Shown here: piece after piece, positions 34,792-42,679 of the stretch
Position numbering within the stretch: the first letter of the stretch is position 1
How the letters are laid out: every line of letters begins with the position of its first letter
Assembly (NCBI GenBank): GCA_964549445.1
Contig: CAZJVS010000005.1
Coordinates: 1-64,000 of the forward strand
DNA length: 64,000 nucleotides
Direction of reading: 5' to 3'
Source: SpSt-539 sp964549445
GTDB taxonomy: Bacteria > Planctomycetota > Phycisphaerae > UBA1845 > UTPLA1
Made by a program: the position numbers and the translations under genes
Notes under the pieces: generated by a model
What the model was told of the DNA's origin: nothing
The model's input: the letters and a program-made list of their open reading frames with translations, nothing else
Database searches by the model: none

Positions 34792-37428
34792 ATGACGTCG
34801 CGACAGATCGCAGCATTCATCGGCTATTACCTCGCCATCCTCGCACTGACGGCCTTCGTCATTCTGACGATTCAGAAATCGCCTGAGATTTCACCGGTCG
34901 CGACGTCCAACCTGCCGGACCGATCGGTACCGCGCTTTGACGATCCAAACCTCAAAATCGACGACTACGGCTTCGGCCATGTCTTCGGCCCGGAATTCGT
35001 GGTCTGCTTCGCCCCCGGCACGTCAAAAGAATACATGGAGCAGATCTACAATCAGCTCTGGGCCGAGACGCCCGGACCACGCTTCAACGTCGCCGCACGC
35101 TGGAGCGCAATCAACGGCAGTGACGGCCAGAACGGCAGCCCGCAATTGTTGCTCTGGAGTCTCGTGCCCGATGGCACCCCCAACATCCTTGATCTCAATG
35201 GCGCCAACCCGGTCGGTAGCAACCTCTTCAGTCAGCTCGATGCTCGATTCAGCGGCTCAGGTGGTCGGGCCACATGGATCGCAAAGATCACCCAGTGCTT
35301 CACGCGTTGGGACCAGCTTTCCGGCCTGAGCTACACCCGCGTCATCGTCTCCAATGACGCCGACGACGGCGCCACGTTTGTAAGTTCAGCCGGCAGCCCG
35401 GGCGTCCGCGGTGATTGCCGCATTTCGATGCGAACACTCGACGGCGGTAGTGGCGTTCTTGCCTACAACTACTATCCGCAAACCGGCGACATGGTATTGG
35501 ACGCCGGTGAGGGCGTGAGCTGGGCCTCGGCTTCGGGCGACTACAACTTCCTGAGAAACATCGTCATGCACGAGCATGGCCACGGTCTTGGCTTTGCTCA
35601 CGTTTGCCCCATCACGACCTCCAAGCTGATGGAACCCTTTTACTCCTCAGCGTTCGACGGCCCGCAGCACGACGATATCCGTGCCGCCCACTTCAACTAC
35701 GGCGACGCCGACGAACAGAACGACAATGTCGCAAACGCAACCAATCTGGGGACGCTGAACTTGGGATCGCCCATCACACGCGGCCAGGTTCCAGCACCCA
35801 GCGTTAACAATGGCTCCATCCTCAGCATCGATCAGGCCGGCGGCGGCGACCCCGACTTCTTCCGCTTTACCACCACCGGCTCGAGAGTGTTGACGGCGAC
35901 CGTTACTCCGGTCGGCCTCACCTACGATTCGAGCGTCCAGAACGCAAACGGATCCTGCAGCAGCGGTAACAACGTCAACAGCGCCGCGCTCGCAAATCTC
36001 AACATCCAGGTACTGGCCTCGGATGGCGTGACGATTCTGGCAACGGGCGCTTCCCAGCCAGCCGGCTCCGCCGAGTCCGTCTCGAATGTTCAGTTGCTCC
36101 TCCCCGCCAATTACTACGTCCGCGTGTATTCCGGTTCCGTGGTGACCCAGCCGCAGCTTTACCAGCTTACTCTCTCGGTCACCGACCTCGACTGCAACAA
36201 CAACGGCATTCCCGATCCGCAGGACGTCGCCAACCAGACCAGCCCGGATTGCGACGGCAACAACATCCCCGATGAATGCCAAGTCCCGCCGATCTGTGCA
36301 ACTTGTCTCGATTGCCAGGCAGACGGCATCCCCGACCTCTGCCAGATACCGCCGATCTGCCCCACCTGCCCGGATTGCAACAATAACGCCGTCCCCGACG
36401 CTTGCGAAGTTGATTGCAACAGCAACGGCAGACCGGACAACTGCGACATCACCCTCGGCAGCAGCACTGACTGCCAGCTGGACAACATTCCCGATGAGTG
36501 TCAGGTCCCGCCAAGCTGTCCTTCGTGTCCGGACTGCAACGCCAACGGTATTCCAGACGGCTGCGAACTCGCGAGTGGAGCCCTCGCGGACTGCAACACC
36601 GACGGCATCCCCGATCGCTGCCAGACCGACCCGCCCCTCTGCGGCGGTTCCTGCCTTCCGGACTGCGACGGCAACTTCGTACCGGACCTGTGCCAGCTCG
36701 TGGGCACTTTCTCTCAGCAATCCCCCGACCTTTCTCCGATCGACTTCACGTCGCCTCAGAGCTACACGGTCACCTCACCGCCCGCTGCTGCGAGCGACGT
36801 GACGCTCGAATTCCGCGCCGTCGCCGATCTCGGTTCGTTGTCCGAAAACATCAACATGGACATCAACGGTACGCCGATCGGCACGCTCTTCGGTGGTACC
36901 TTTGACTGCCTCCTGGTGATTCAGTCGATCACGCTTCCGGCCGCGACCTTCAATGGCATCGTCAACGGCGGCAATGCCGTGATTCACATGAATCCGAGCG
37001 TCGCGGTCTCCCCTGCCTGCTCCCCAAGCCAGATCTCGGTCAAGGTGGACTACGCAACCGCCTCCGGCGACTGCAATTCAAACACGATCCTCGACGCCTG
37101 CGAGATCGCCTCCGGCAGTCAGACCGACTGCAACGCCAACGGCATTCCCGATTCCTGCGACATCACCAATGGCTTCCTGACCGACGGCGACAGCAACAAC
37201 ATCCCCGACGAGTGCGACTGCAATCTGCTCTCGTGCCGCGGCGATATGGATCTCGACGCCGTCGTGAACGGCAACGACGTTCAGGTCTTCATCACCTGCC
37301 TCGTCGAGGGCAATCTGGCAAATGGCTGTGCCTGTGCCGACATCAACGGCGATCTGCGTCTCAACTCGGCTGACGTTACTGCCCTGGTGGCCAGACTGGT
37401 GCTCGACCCGAATCTGAATTGTCATTAG
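34792..37428 (+). CDS. Second secreted metzincin metalloprotease with dockerin-like end
   Basis: The 878-residue paralogue has the same layout: N-terminal hydrophobic segment, protease domain with HEHGHGLGFAH (260-270) and LMEPF, pre-peptidase-type beta domain, twelve DCNxNGxPDxC units interrupted by a beta domain, and dockerin-like end. The protease half is only moderately similar to the first copy, while the last 292 residues are identical. It starts 52 bases after the first gene with GGCAGGAG before the ATG, so both are probably transcribed together. Its 3' end overlaps the converging transporter-acyltransferase gene by 53 bases. No cohesin is encoded in the window, so a cellulosome-like role is not implied. 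Confidence 0.85.
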   Translation: MTSRQIAAFIGYYLAILALTAFVILTIQKSPEISPVATSNLPDRSVPRFDDPNLKIDDYGFGHVFGPEFVVCFAPGTSKEYMEQIYNQLWAETPGPRFNVAARWSAINGSDGQNGSPQLLLWSLVPDGTPNILDLNGANPVGSNLFSQLDARFSGSGGRATWIAKITQCFTRWDQLSGLSYTRVIVSNDADDGATFVSSAGSPGVRGDCRISMRTLDGGSGVLAYNYYPQTGDMVLDAGEGVSWASASGDYNFLRNIVMHEHGHGLGFAHVCPITTSKLMEPFYSSAFDGPQHDDIRAAHFNYGDADEQNDNVANATNLGTLNLGSPITRGQVPAPSVNNGSILSIDQAGGGDPDFFRFTTTGSRVLTATVTPVGLTYDSSVQNANGSCSSGNNVNSAALANLNIQVLASDGVTILATGASQPAGSAESVSNVQLLLPANYYVRVYSGSVVTQPQLYQLTLSVTDLDCNNNGIPDPQDVANQTSPDCDGNNIPDECQVPPICATCLDCQADGIPDLCQIPPICPTCPDCNNNAVPDACEVDCNSNGRPDNCDITLGSSTDCQLDNIPDECQVPPSCPSCPDCNANGIPDGCELASGALADCNTDGIPDRCQTDPPLCGGSCLPDCDGNFVPDLCQLVGTFSQQSPDLSPIDFTSPQSYTVTSPPAAASDVTLEFRAVADLGSLSENINMDINGTPIGTLFGGTFDCLLVIQSITLPAATFNGIVNGGNAVIHMNPSVAVSPACSPSQISVKVDYATASGDCNSNTILDACEIASGSQTDCNANGIPDSCDITNGFLTDGDSNNIPDECDCNLLSCRGDMDLDAVVNGNDVQVFITCLVEGNLANGCACADINGDLRLNSADVTALVARLVLDPNLNCH
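36550..37421 (+). repeat. 872-bp direct repeat, copy 2
   Basis: Second copy of the block described at 33861-34732, offset by 2689 bases. Right after it the two genes differ even in their stop codons (TGA versus TAG). No inverted ends, target duplication or transposase are present, so recombination between paralogues is the likely origin. Confidence 0.9.
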
Positions 37429-39373
37429 TTCGCTGGCGATCCGCCTCGGGCGCTAGCTCAAAAATCGCCGCGGCGATCTTCTGCGACGCAGCGTGATACG
37501 CCTCGCGATCCTTCTCGCGCCCGGCGAACGCCGACAGGTCCACTGCCGGACCGTACCTCACCACGGCATGGTGCCGCGAAAGAAACGCCCGCCCCACTCC
37601 GTCGTAGTACCGCGTCCCCGAAATATACGCCGGGATTACGACCGCCCCGCTCCGCAGCGCCAGCATGCCCACCCCCTCGCGAATCTCCAGCGGCTCGCCC
37701 GGCCGGCGAATTCCCCCCTGCGGGAAGATCCCCAGGGCCCGCCCCTCGCTCAAGTGCCGAAGCGCCGCCTTGATGCTGGCCACGTCCATCCCCGTTCGAT
37801 TGACCGGCACGCACTCGATCAGCGCCACCAACCGTCGGAACAGCGGAATCCGTGAATACTCCCGCGCAATCATGAAACTGACATAGCGATTGGGTGACGT
37901 CGCCGTCAGCAAAAACGGATCGAGGCTCGAATCGTGGTTCGCCGCCACAATCACCGGCCCCGCAACCGGAATCGTACAGAGCCCGTCGCGCCGTACCCGC
38001 GGCCACAATCGACAATAAAACTCATTCGCGTTACGCCAGAACGTGATCGCCGACCCGAATCGCCCCCGCCGCAGCCGCATCCGAGTGGTCCACAGCCCCG
38101 CCGTCAGCAGCATCGCGGCCGTGAGTGCCATGATCCACGCAATATGCCGATCGATGTTCGGCCAATTCGGAATGCCCAGCAGCCCCGTCGCGAGCAGCAG
38201 CCCCGCGATGCTCGCCAGATCGTGCACGCCGAATATCCGTCCGCGCACATAGTCCGGCACCATCCGCTGCAGCAGCGCCGACACGCTCACCTGGATCCCC
38301 GCGCCAAACATGCCGATCATCACCAGCGCCACGCCGCAAACGCCGCGCCCCCATCCAAGCCATACGGCCAATGCCAGCAGCAATCCCCACGCGCCGGCCA
38401 GATTGAGCGACCACGACATCGCCAGTTCGCTCCTCAGCGTGTTTCCGAGCAACGTCAGGATCACGGCCCCGATGAGCAACCCCAGCCCCAGCAGTCCCTG
38501 GTACAGGCCGATATCACCGTAACTGCCGTGAAAGACTTCCTTCACCGTCGCCGGGATGATGCTCCGCACCACCGATGCCGCCATCCACAGCACCGCCGAG
38601 ACCGCGATCACCTCGGCCACGCGCCGATGCCGGCAGACATACGCAAATCCCTCCGCAATCGCCGACAGTCCGCCCTCTTTCTCGACGCTGGCCCGCTCGA
38701 TCCGCGGCGGACGAATCCACAACAGCAGGCCCGCACTCACCAGGAACGTCAGCCCATCGACCCGGAAGTTCCACCGCGCCCCGTACCATTCCACGAGGTA
38801 TCCGCCGACCACCGCCGACGCGATCGTCGCGATCATCCCGAGCCCGCTGATCGCCGCGTTCGCCCGGATCAGCTGGTCCGGCCGGATCAGAGTCGGCAGT
38901 AGCGCGCTGCGCGCCGGCGAGAAAAATGCCGCAAAAACGCCCACAAACGCCAGCGGCAACACCGCCACCGTCAGCGAAACGGCCTGCCCATCGCGGTACT
39001 CCGGCGAATACCATCGCTCCAGCATCAGCAGGATCGGCAGCAGCTCGATCATGAGCACGCAGCGAACCACGTCCGCCCCGATCATGATCCATTTGCGCGG
39101 CAGCCGGTCCGCTACCCACCCGCAGAACGGCCCGATCGCGAAAAACGGAAACATGAACACGAACAGCATGATGGCCTGCCGTCGCGTCGCGTCCGTCTTG
39201 TCGGCATCCAGCGCATGCTGAATCGCCAGCAGCCCCATCTCCGAAAGATGATCCCCCAGCGCCGAAACCCCATACGCCGCCCACAGCAGAATGAAATTGC
39301 GATTCGCGAGCAGCGAGCGCGCCATCCCCGCATTGGCCCCCACGTCCACCTTCGACTCCGCACGCTGCTCCAT
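37376..39373 (-). CDS. MFS transporter fused to PlsC-type acyltransferase
   Basis: The 665-residue protein joins an LplT-like MFS transporter (about 20-435, twelve hydrophobic segments, GWVADRLPRKW between the second and third) to a glycerophospholipid acyltransferase domain (about 470-640). The acyltransferase has the catalytic NHDSSLD (His480, Asp485) but FPQGG (550-554) where most have F-P-E-G. The pair suggests import or flipping of lysophospholipid and re-acylation, as in LplT-Aas, but without the acyl-ACP synthetase part of Aas. ATG 39373 is used; GTG 39376 is next to it. The last ~15 codons lie inside the 872-bp repeat on its antisense strand. Confidence 0.88.
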   Translation of the reverse strand: MEQRAESKVDVGANAGMARSLLANRNFILLWAAYGVSALGDHLSEMGLLAIQHALDADKTDATRRQAIMLFVFMFPFFAIGPFCGWVADRLPRKWIMIGADVVRCVLMIELLPILLMLERWYSPEYRDGQAVSLTVAVLPLAFVGVFAAFFSPARSALLPTLIRPDQLIRANAAISGLGMIATIASAVVGGYLVEWYGARWNFRVDGLTFLVSAGLLLWIRPPRIERASVEKEGGLSAIAEGFAYVCRHRRVAEVIAVSAVLWMAASVVRSIIPATVKEVFHGSYGDIGLYQGLLGLGLLIGAVILTLLGNTLRSELAMSWSLNLAGAWGLLLALAVWLGWGRGVCGVALVMIGMFGAGIQVSVSALLQRMVPDYVRGRIFGVHDLASIAGLLLATGLLGIPNWPNIDRHIAWIMALTAAMLLTAGLWTTRMRLRRGRFGSAITFWRNANEFYCRLWPRVRRDGLCTIPVAGPVIVAANHDSSLDPFLLTATSPNRYVSFMIAREYSRIPLFRRLVALIECVPVNRTGMDVASIKAALRHLSEGRALGIFPQGGIRRPGEPLEIREGVGMLALRSGAVVIPAYISGTRYYDGVGRAFLSRHHAVVRYGPAVDLSAFAGREKDREAYHAASQKIAAAIFELAPEADRQRTNDNSDSGRAPVWPPGQ

Positions 39374-39426
39374 CACCGCGAGAGACTAATCCGAACACGA
39401 AGCACAGGCGAGCGTGGATCTCGATG

Positions 39427-39455
39427 TTGTCGAGCATGAAGTGCTTGCGTAAACT
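39427..39455 (+). promoter_or_regulatory. Probable leaderless promoter of the addiction module
   Basis: TTGTCG (39427-39432) and TAAACT (39450-39455) are 17 bases apart, and the antitoxin ATG (39462) follows 6 bases after the -10 box, so the mRNA may begin at the start codon. Confidence 0.45.
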
Positions 39456-39461
39456 GTTGGT

Positions 39462-39686
39462 ATGGATTCGGCGTCGATCATGACCGACATCTTGAAGCTG
39501 AGCCCCGCGGAGCGCCTTCGACTTCTGGGTGAGATCTGGGAAAGTATCACCGCGATTCCGGAAGCACTTGAACTGACCGATGCACAGAGACGTCTGCTGG
39601 ACGAACGCTTGGCTTCGTACGAACGCGACCCCAAGGCCTGCATTCCCTGGAACCAGCTAAAATCTGAGCTGCTCCGGCAACGATGA
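39462..39686 (+). CDS. Addiction module antitoxin (TIGR02574-like)
   Basis: The 74-residue product fits the family of small antitoxins paired with RelE/ParE toxins: a short N-terminal helix (ILKLSPAERLRLLGEIWESI) and the ELTDAQRRLLDERLASYERDP segment that typically wraps the toxin. Length is normal. Its stop codon overlaps the start of the toxin reading frame (ATGA at 39683), as usual for such pairs. The antitoxin looks intact although the toxin gene beside it is frameshifted. Confidence 0.85.
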   Translation: MDSASIMTDILKLSPAERLRLLGEIWESITAIPEALELTDAQRRLLDERLASYERDPKACIPWNQLKSELLRQR

Positions 39687-39981
39687 ATCGCCAACTTGTC
39701 TTCTTACCGGAGGCGAGAGGCGATATTCTGGACGCAATCGCATGGTACAAAAATAGCAGCCCGGTCTCGGGGCCGATCTGGTGGAAGCCATTGACCGGAC
39801 GACGAAGTCCATCCTTGAAAATCCACTCGCCTTCCCAGCTATCCACAATCGCGTTCGTCGCGCGCTGACGCGCCGATTCCCTTACGAAGTATTCTTCCTG
39901 ATCGAAACCGACTCTATCGCGATCATTGCAGTTGTTCATGGCAGCCGAGACCCGCGCATCTGGCAGGATCGTCTGGGGTAG
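39683..39981 (+). pseudogene. RelE/ParE-family toxin, frameshifted
   Basis: Two overlapping frames together encode one full toxin of about 98 residues. The first (from ATG 39683) gives LVFLPEARGDILDAIAWYKNSS; the second then continues as PGLGADLVEAIDRT and ends with RRFPYEVFFLIETDSIAI and HGSRDPRIW, the usual ParE/RelE C-terminus. The frames switch at the CCC run at 39760-39762; one more C there would join them exactly. As read, the first frame stops at 39868 with a nonsense tail. It is either a truly inactive toxin or a single-base error in a homopolymer. Confidence 0.8.
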
Positions 39982-39999
39982 CCAGATTAGCGAACCGGC

Positions 40000-40533
40000 T
40001 CAGTCATGATCGACCCACCGGCGATCGCTCGATCGATAAGTCGACATCAGGAATGTCGGGCGATCGAACGAAAGTCCAAAGTCCCCATCTTCGTCGAGCC
40101 AGTAACGAAACGAAGCTTTGGTTCCGACCCGGCTCTTTGGAATCACGTCGAGATATTCAGGAACAAGCTCGTCCAGCGTTGTTGGATACGCCCCGTTCTT
40201 TACCGCGAACCGGTCAAGAGCATGAACAATTTTAAGCCCGGTCACCTTCGTCCGCCGAACCTGCCAATCACCGGTAACGATCGACGCGGTCGTCGCTGAG
40301 ACGAAGAACGCAAAGAGTACTGCCGACCAGATCGCCGGTTTACGCCGACCCGACAGACCCCAAATCAGCAGCCCGATCAGCAGCGCAGGGACAGTCAGGA
40401 TCGACCCTGCGAGCGGAAACAGTCCAATTGGGTTACCGAATCCCGTGCTGTATCGAACCGCCAGCGCAACGACGGTCACCCACATCGCGATCAGCACTGT
40501 TGCGCGAAGAACGCTTCTCCCGGCGCTTCGCAT
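40000..40533 (-). CDS. Membrane protein with pseudopilin-like C-terminal part
   Basis: The 177-residue product has three hydrophobic segments (about 10-28, 35-60 and 68-88). The C-terminal half reads like the globular part of type II secretion pseudopilins: VHALDRFAVKNGAYPTTLDELVPEYLDVIPKS, followed by FRYWLDEDGDFGLSF. This resembles GspG-type proteins, but the N-terminal prepilin peptidase site is missing, so it is not a pilin itself. No secretion genes are adjacent. The function is unknown. Confidence 0.6.
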   Translation of the reverse strand: MRSAGRSVLRATVLIAMWVTVVALAVRYSTGFGNPIGLFPLAGSILTVPALLIGLLIWGLSGRRKPAIWSAVLFAFFVSATTASIVTGDWQVRRTKVTGLKIVHALDRFAVKNGAYPTTLDELVPEYLDVIPKSRVGTKASFRYWLDEDGDFGLSFDRPTFLMSTYRSSDRRWVDHD

Positions 40534-40575
40534 CGGTCGGCCCCGCCGAACGCTTCACTTAGCAATCACCATGCT

Positions 40576-42651
40576 TCATTTCCCCACCAACTCATCCGCC
40601 AGCGGCCCCGCGTCATACACGTTCCGCAGCGCCTCGATGATCGCCCGCGAATCCACGGCCACGCATCGCGCCTGCTCATCCGTGTAAGCCACATCCCAAA
40701 CCAACCCCTGGATGTTCCCATCGAACACAAGCCCGATCACCTCGCCCGCCTTGTTCACCACCGGGCTGCCAGAGTTCCCGCCGATGATGTCCGCAGTGCA
40801 CACGAAGTTAAATGGCGTATCCATGTTCAGCTTCCCCTTCTTTTCCACCCACCGCGGTGGCAGGTTGAACGGCGGCTGCCCGTGGCGTTCCTTCTCCCGC
40901 TCGTACAGTCCCGCGAAGTTCGTGTAGGGCTGCACCTGCTTGGCATCCTCCACGTAGCCGCGCACGGGGCCGTACGACAGCCGCAGCGTAAACGTTGCGT
41001 CGGGATACGTGTCCTCCCCCTCACTCGCGAATTTCGCCGCCGCGATCTTCGCATAAGCCGCCCGCTCCACGCTCTCGACTTCATCTTCGTACTGCTTCCG
41101 CAGACGCCGCGTCTCCGGATCGAGCGTCGCCATGAAGCGAATCATCGGGTCGTTGCTGCTCGCAATCGCCGCCGTCCCGCCCTCGGCCAGCTTCTTCCGC
41201 ACCGCGACGTCCTTCAGTTTCGACCCGCGAACCAGCTCTTCCGCACGCTCCCGCGGCGACTTGCCGGCCAGCAGCGTCTTCACCAGCGGATCATCCGCCC
41301 CAAACTGCTCCGCTACGAACGACAGCCCCGACCCGATCCGATTGATTTCGAGTTCATCATAAATCGGCGCGGGTGAATACAAATCCAGCTCCAGCGCCTT
41401 CAACTCGGCTTCCGTGTATTCCCGCATCCGGTCCGCGTTCGGCTTCTGCTTCTCGTCCGCCATCCGAACGAGGTGCCGCGCGATCCGCGCCAAGTCCGAG
41501 CGAAACACGCCCCGTCGCCCCTCCAGCGCCGCGTATCGCTCGTGATAGCCGCGATATTTCTCATACGCGCCGGAGACATTGTCCCACGGGTCGCCCCACT
41601 TCTTCTTGTTCGATTCGTTCGCGTTGACCGACGCCCGCAGCTTCTGCTCCGCTGCCTCCTTCGCCTTCATGATTTCCGGGTTCTCAAGCCCGGCCAGCAC
41701 GCCCGTAAACGCCTTTCGGCTGTTCTCAACGCTCCGTCGGTCCCCGTTGGCGATCCGCGCATTCTCCTCGCTCCGCGAACTGAACGATGCCAGTTGCACC
41801 TCGCGCCGCCACAGCTTCCGCAGAATCGATGGCATGTCCACGTCCCGCAGGAACTTCAGATGATCAACTGTATAGAGCCGTTGCGTCCGCCCCGGATGCC
41901 CCACGACAAATGTCAGGTCGCCATCCTTCGAACCGTCCTTGCTCCACTTGAGATAGTTATCCGTCTTGAGCGGCTTGCCGTCCTCGTAAATGCGGAACAC
42001 GCAGAGATCGAGATTGAATCGCGGATACTCGAAATTGTCGTTGTCCCCGCCGAAGAAAGCGATCTGCTCCTCCGGCGCGAAGACCAGCCGGATGTCGGTG
42101 TAACGCTTGTAGCGATACAGGTGATACCGCGCCCCGTGGTACAGCGTCACGATCTCGCTCTTGAGCCCGGTCGCCTTGTCCGACTCCTCCTCGATCGTGT
42201 TCATCATCTTCCGCCGCGCTGCCCCCGCATCGGCGTCCGACATCCCCGGCTTCACCGCCAAATTCACCTTGTCGGTCACGTCCTCGATCGACCACAGGAG
42301 CTGCGCATCGAGGTCCGGACACTTCAATTCCTGGTCACGCGTCCGCGCGTAGAACCCCTTCTTGATCAGGTCGTTCTGCGGCGTGCTGAGCTGCTCGAGC
42401 GCATCGCTGCCGACGTGATGATTCGTCATCACCAGCCCGTCCGGCGAAACGATCGACCCCGAAGCCCCGATCCGCACGCACGACTTCTGCAAGTGCTCCA
42501 GCCACTGTGGCGTCGGCTCAAACCCGTACTTCTCCTTGAGCGCCTTCGTCGGCGGCTTATTCAGGAGCCACATCCCCTCGTCGGCCACCGCCGTCCCGAA
42601 CCCAAACGCGAGAATTGTCGCGCCAACCGCCGTCTGAATACGAAAGCGCAT
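40576..42651 (-). CDS. S46-family dipeptidyl-peptidase
   Basis: S46 peptidases remove dipeptides from the N-terminus of oligopeptides outside the cytoplasm. The 691-residue product has a signal peptide (about 1-23, ending AVADEG, with DEGMWLL as in the family), the catalytic His in TNHHV (78-79), a conserved Asp region (DNDNFEYPRF), and the nucleophile in GNSGSP (Ser627). The residue that sets S1 specificity appears as Gly645 in FDGN, as in DPP7 (hydrophobic preference), whereas DPP11 has Arg there. AAGGAG precedes the ATG. The OPT peptide transporter gene lies just upstream on the same strand (28-base gap), so cut peptides may be imported by it. Confidence 0.93.
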   Translation of the reverse strand: MRFRIQTAVGATILAFGFGTAVADEGMWLLNKPPTKALKEKYGFEPTPQWLEHLQKSCVRIGASGSIVSPDGLVMTNHHVGSDALEQLSTPQNDLIKKGFYARTRDQELKCPDLDAQLLWSIEDVTDKVNLAVKPGMSDADAGAARRKMMNTIEEESDKATGLKSEIVTLYHGARYHLYRYKRYTDIRLVFAPEEQIAFFGGDNDNFEYPRFNLDLCVFRIYEDGKPLKTDNYLKWSKDGSKDGDLTFVVGHPGRTQRLYTVDHLKFLRDVDMPSILRKLWRREVQLASFSSRSEENARIANGDRRSVENSRKAFTGVLAGLENPEIMKAKEAAEQKLRASVNANESNKKKWGDPWDNVSGAYEKYRGYHERYAALEGRRGVFRSDLARIARHLVRMADEKQKPNADRMREYTEAELKALELDLYSPAPIYDELEINRIGSGLSFVAEQFGADDPLVKTLLAGKSPRERAEELVRGSKLKDVAVRKKLAEGGTAAIASSNDPMIRFMATLDPETRRLRKQYEDEVESVERAAYAKIAAAKFASEGEDTYPDATFTLRLSYGPVRGYVEDAKQVQPYTNFAGLYEREKERHGQPPFNLPPRWVEKKGKLNMDTPFNFVCTADIIGGNSGSPVVNKAGEVIGLVFDGNIQGLVWDVAYTDEQARCVAVDSRAIIEALRNVYDAGPLADELVGK

Positions 42652-42679
42652 CGTTCAACTCCTTCGAATCAATCCCCGT

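Noticed and set aside
33861..37421. The 872-bp direct repeat as an insertion sequence
   Set aside because: It encodes the shared C-terminal part of two paralogues in frame, with no transposase, inverted ends or target duplication.
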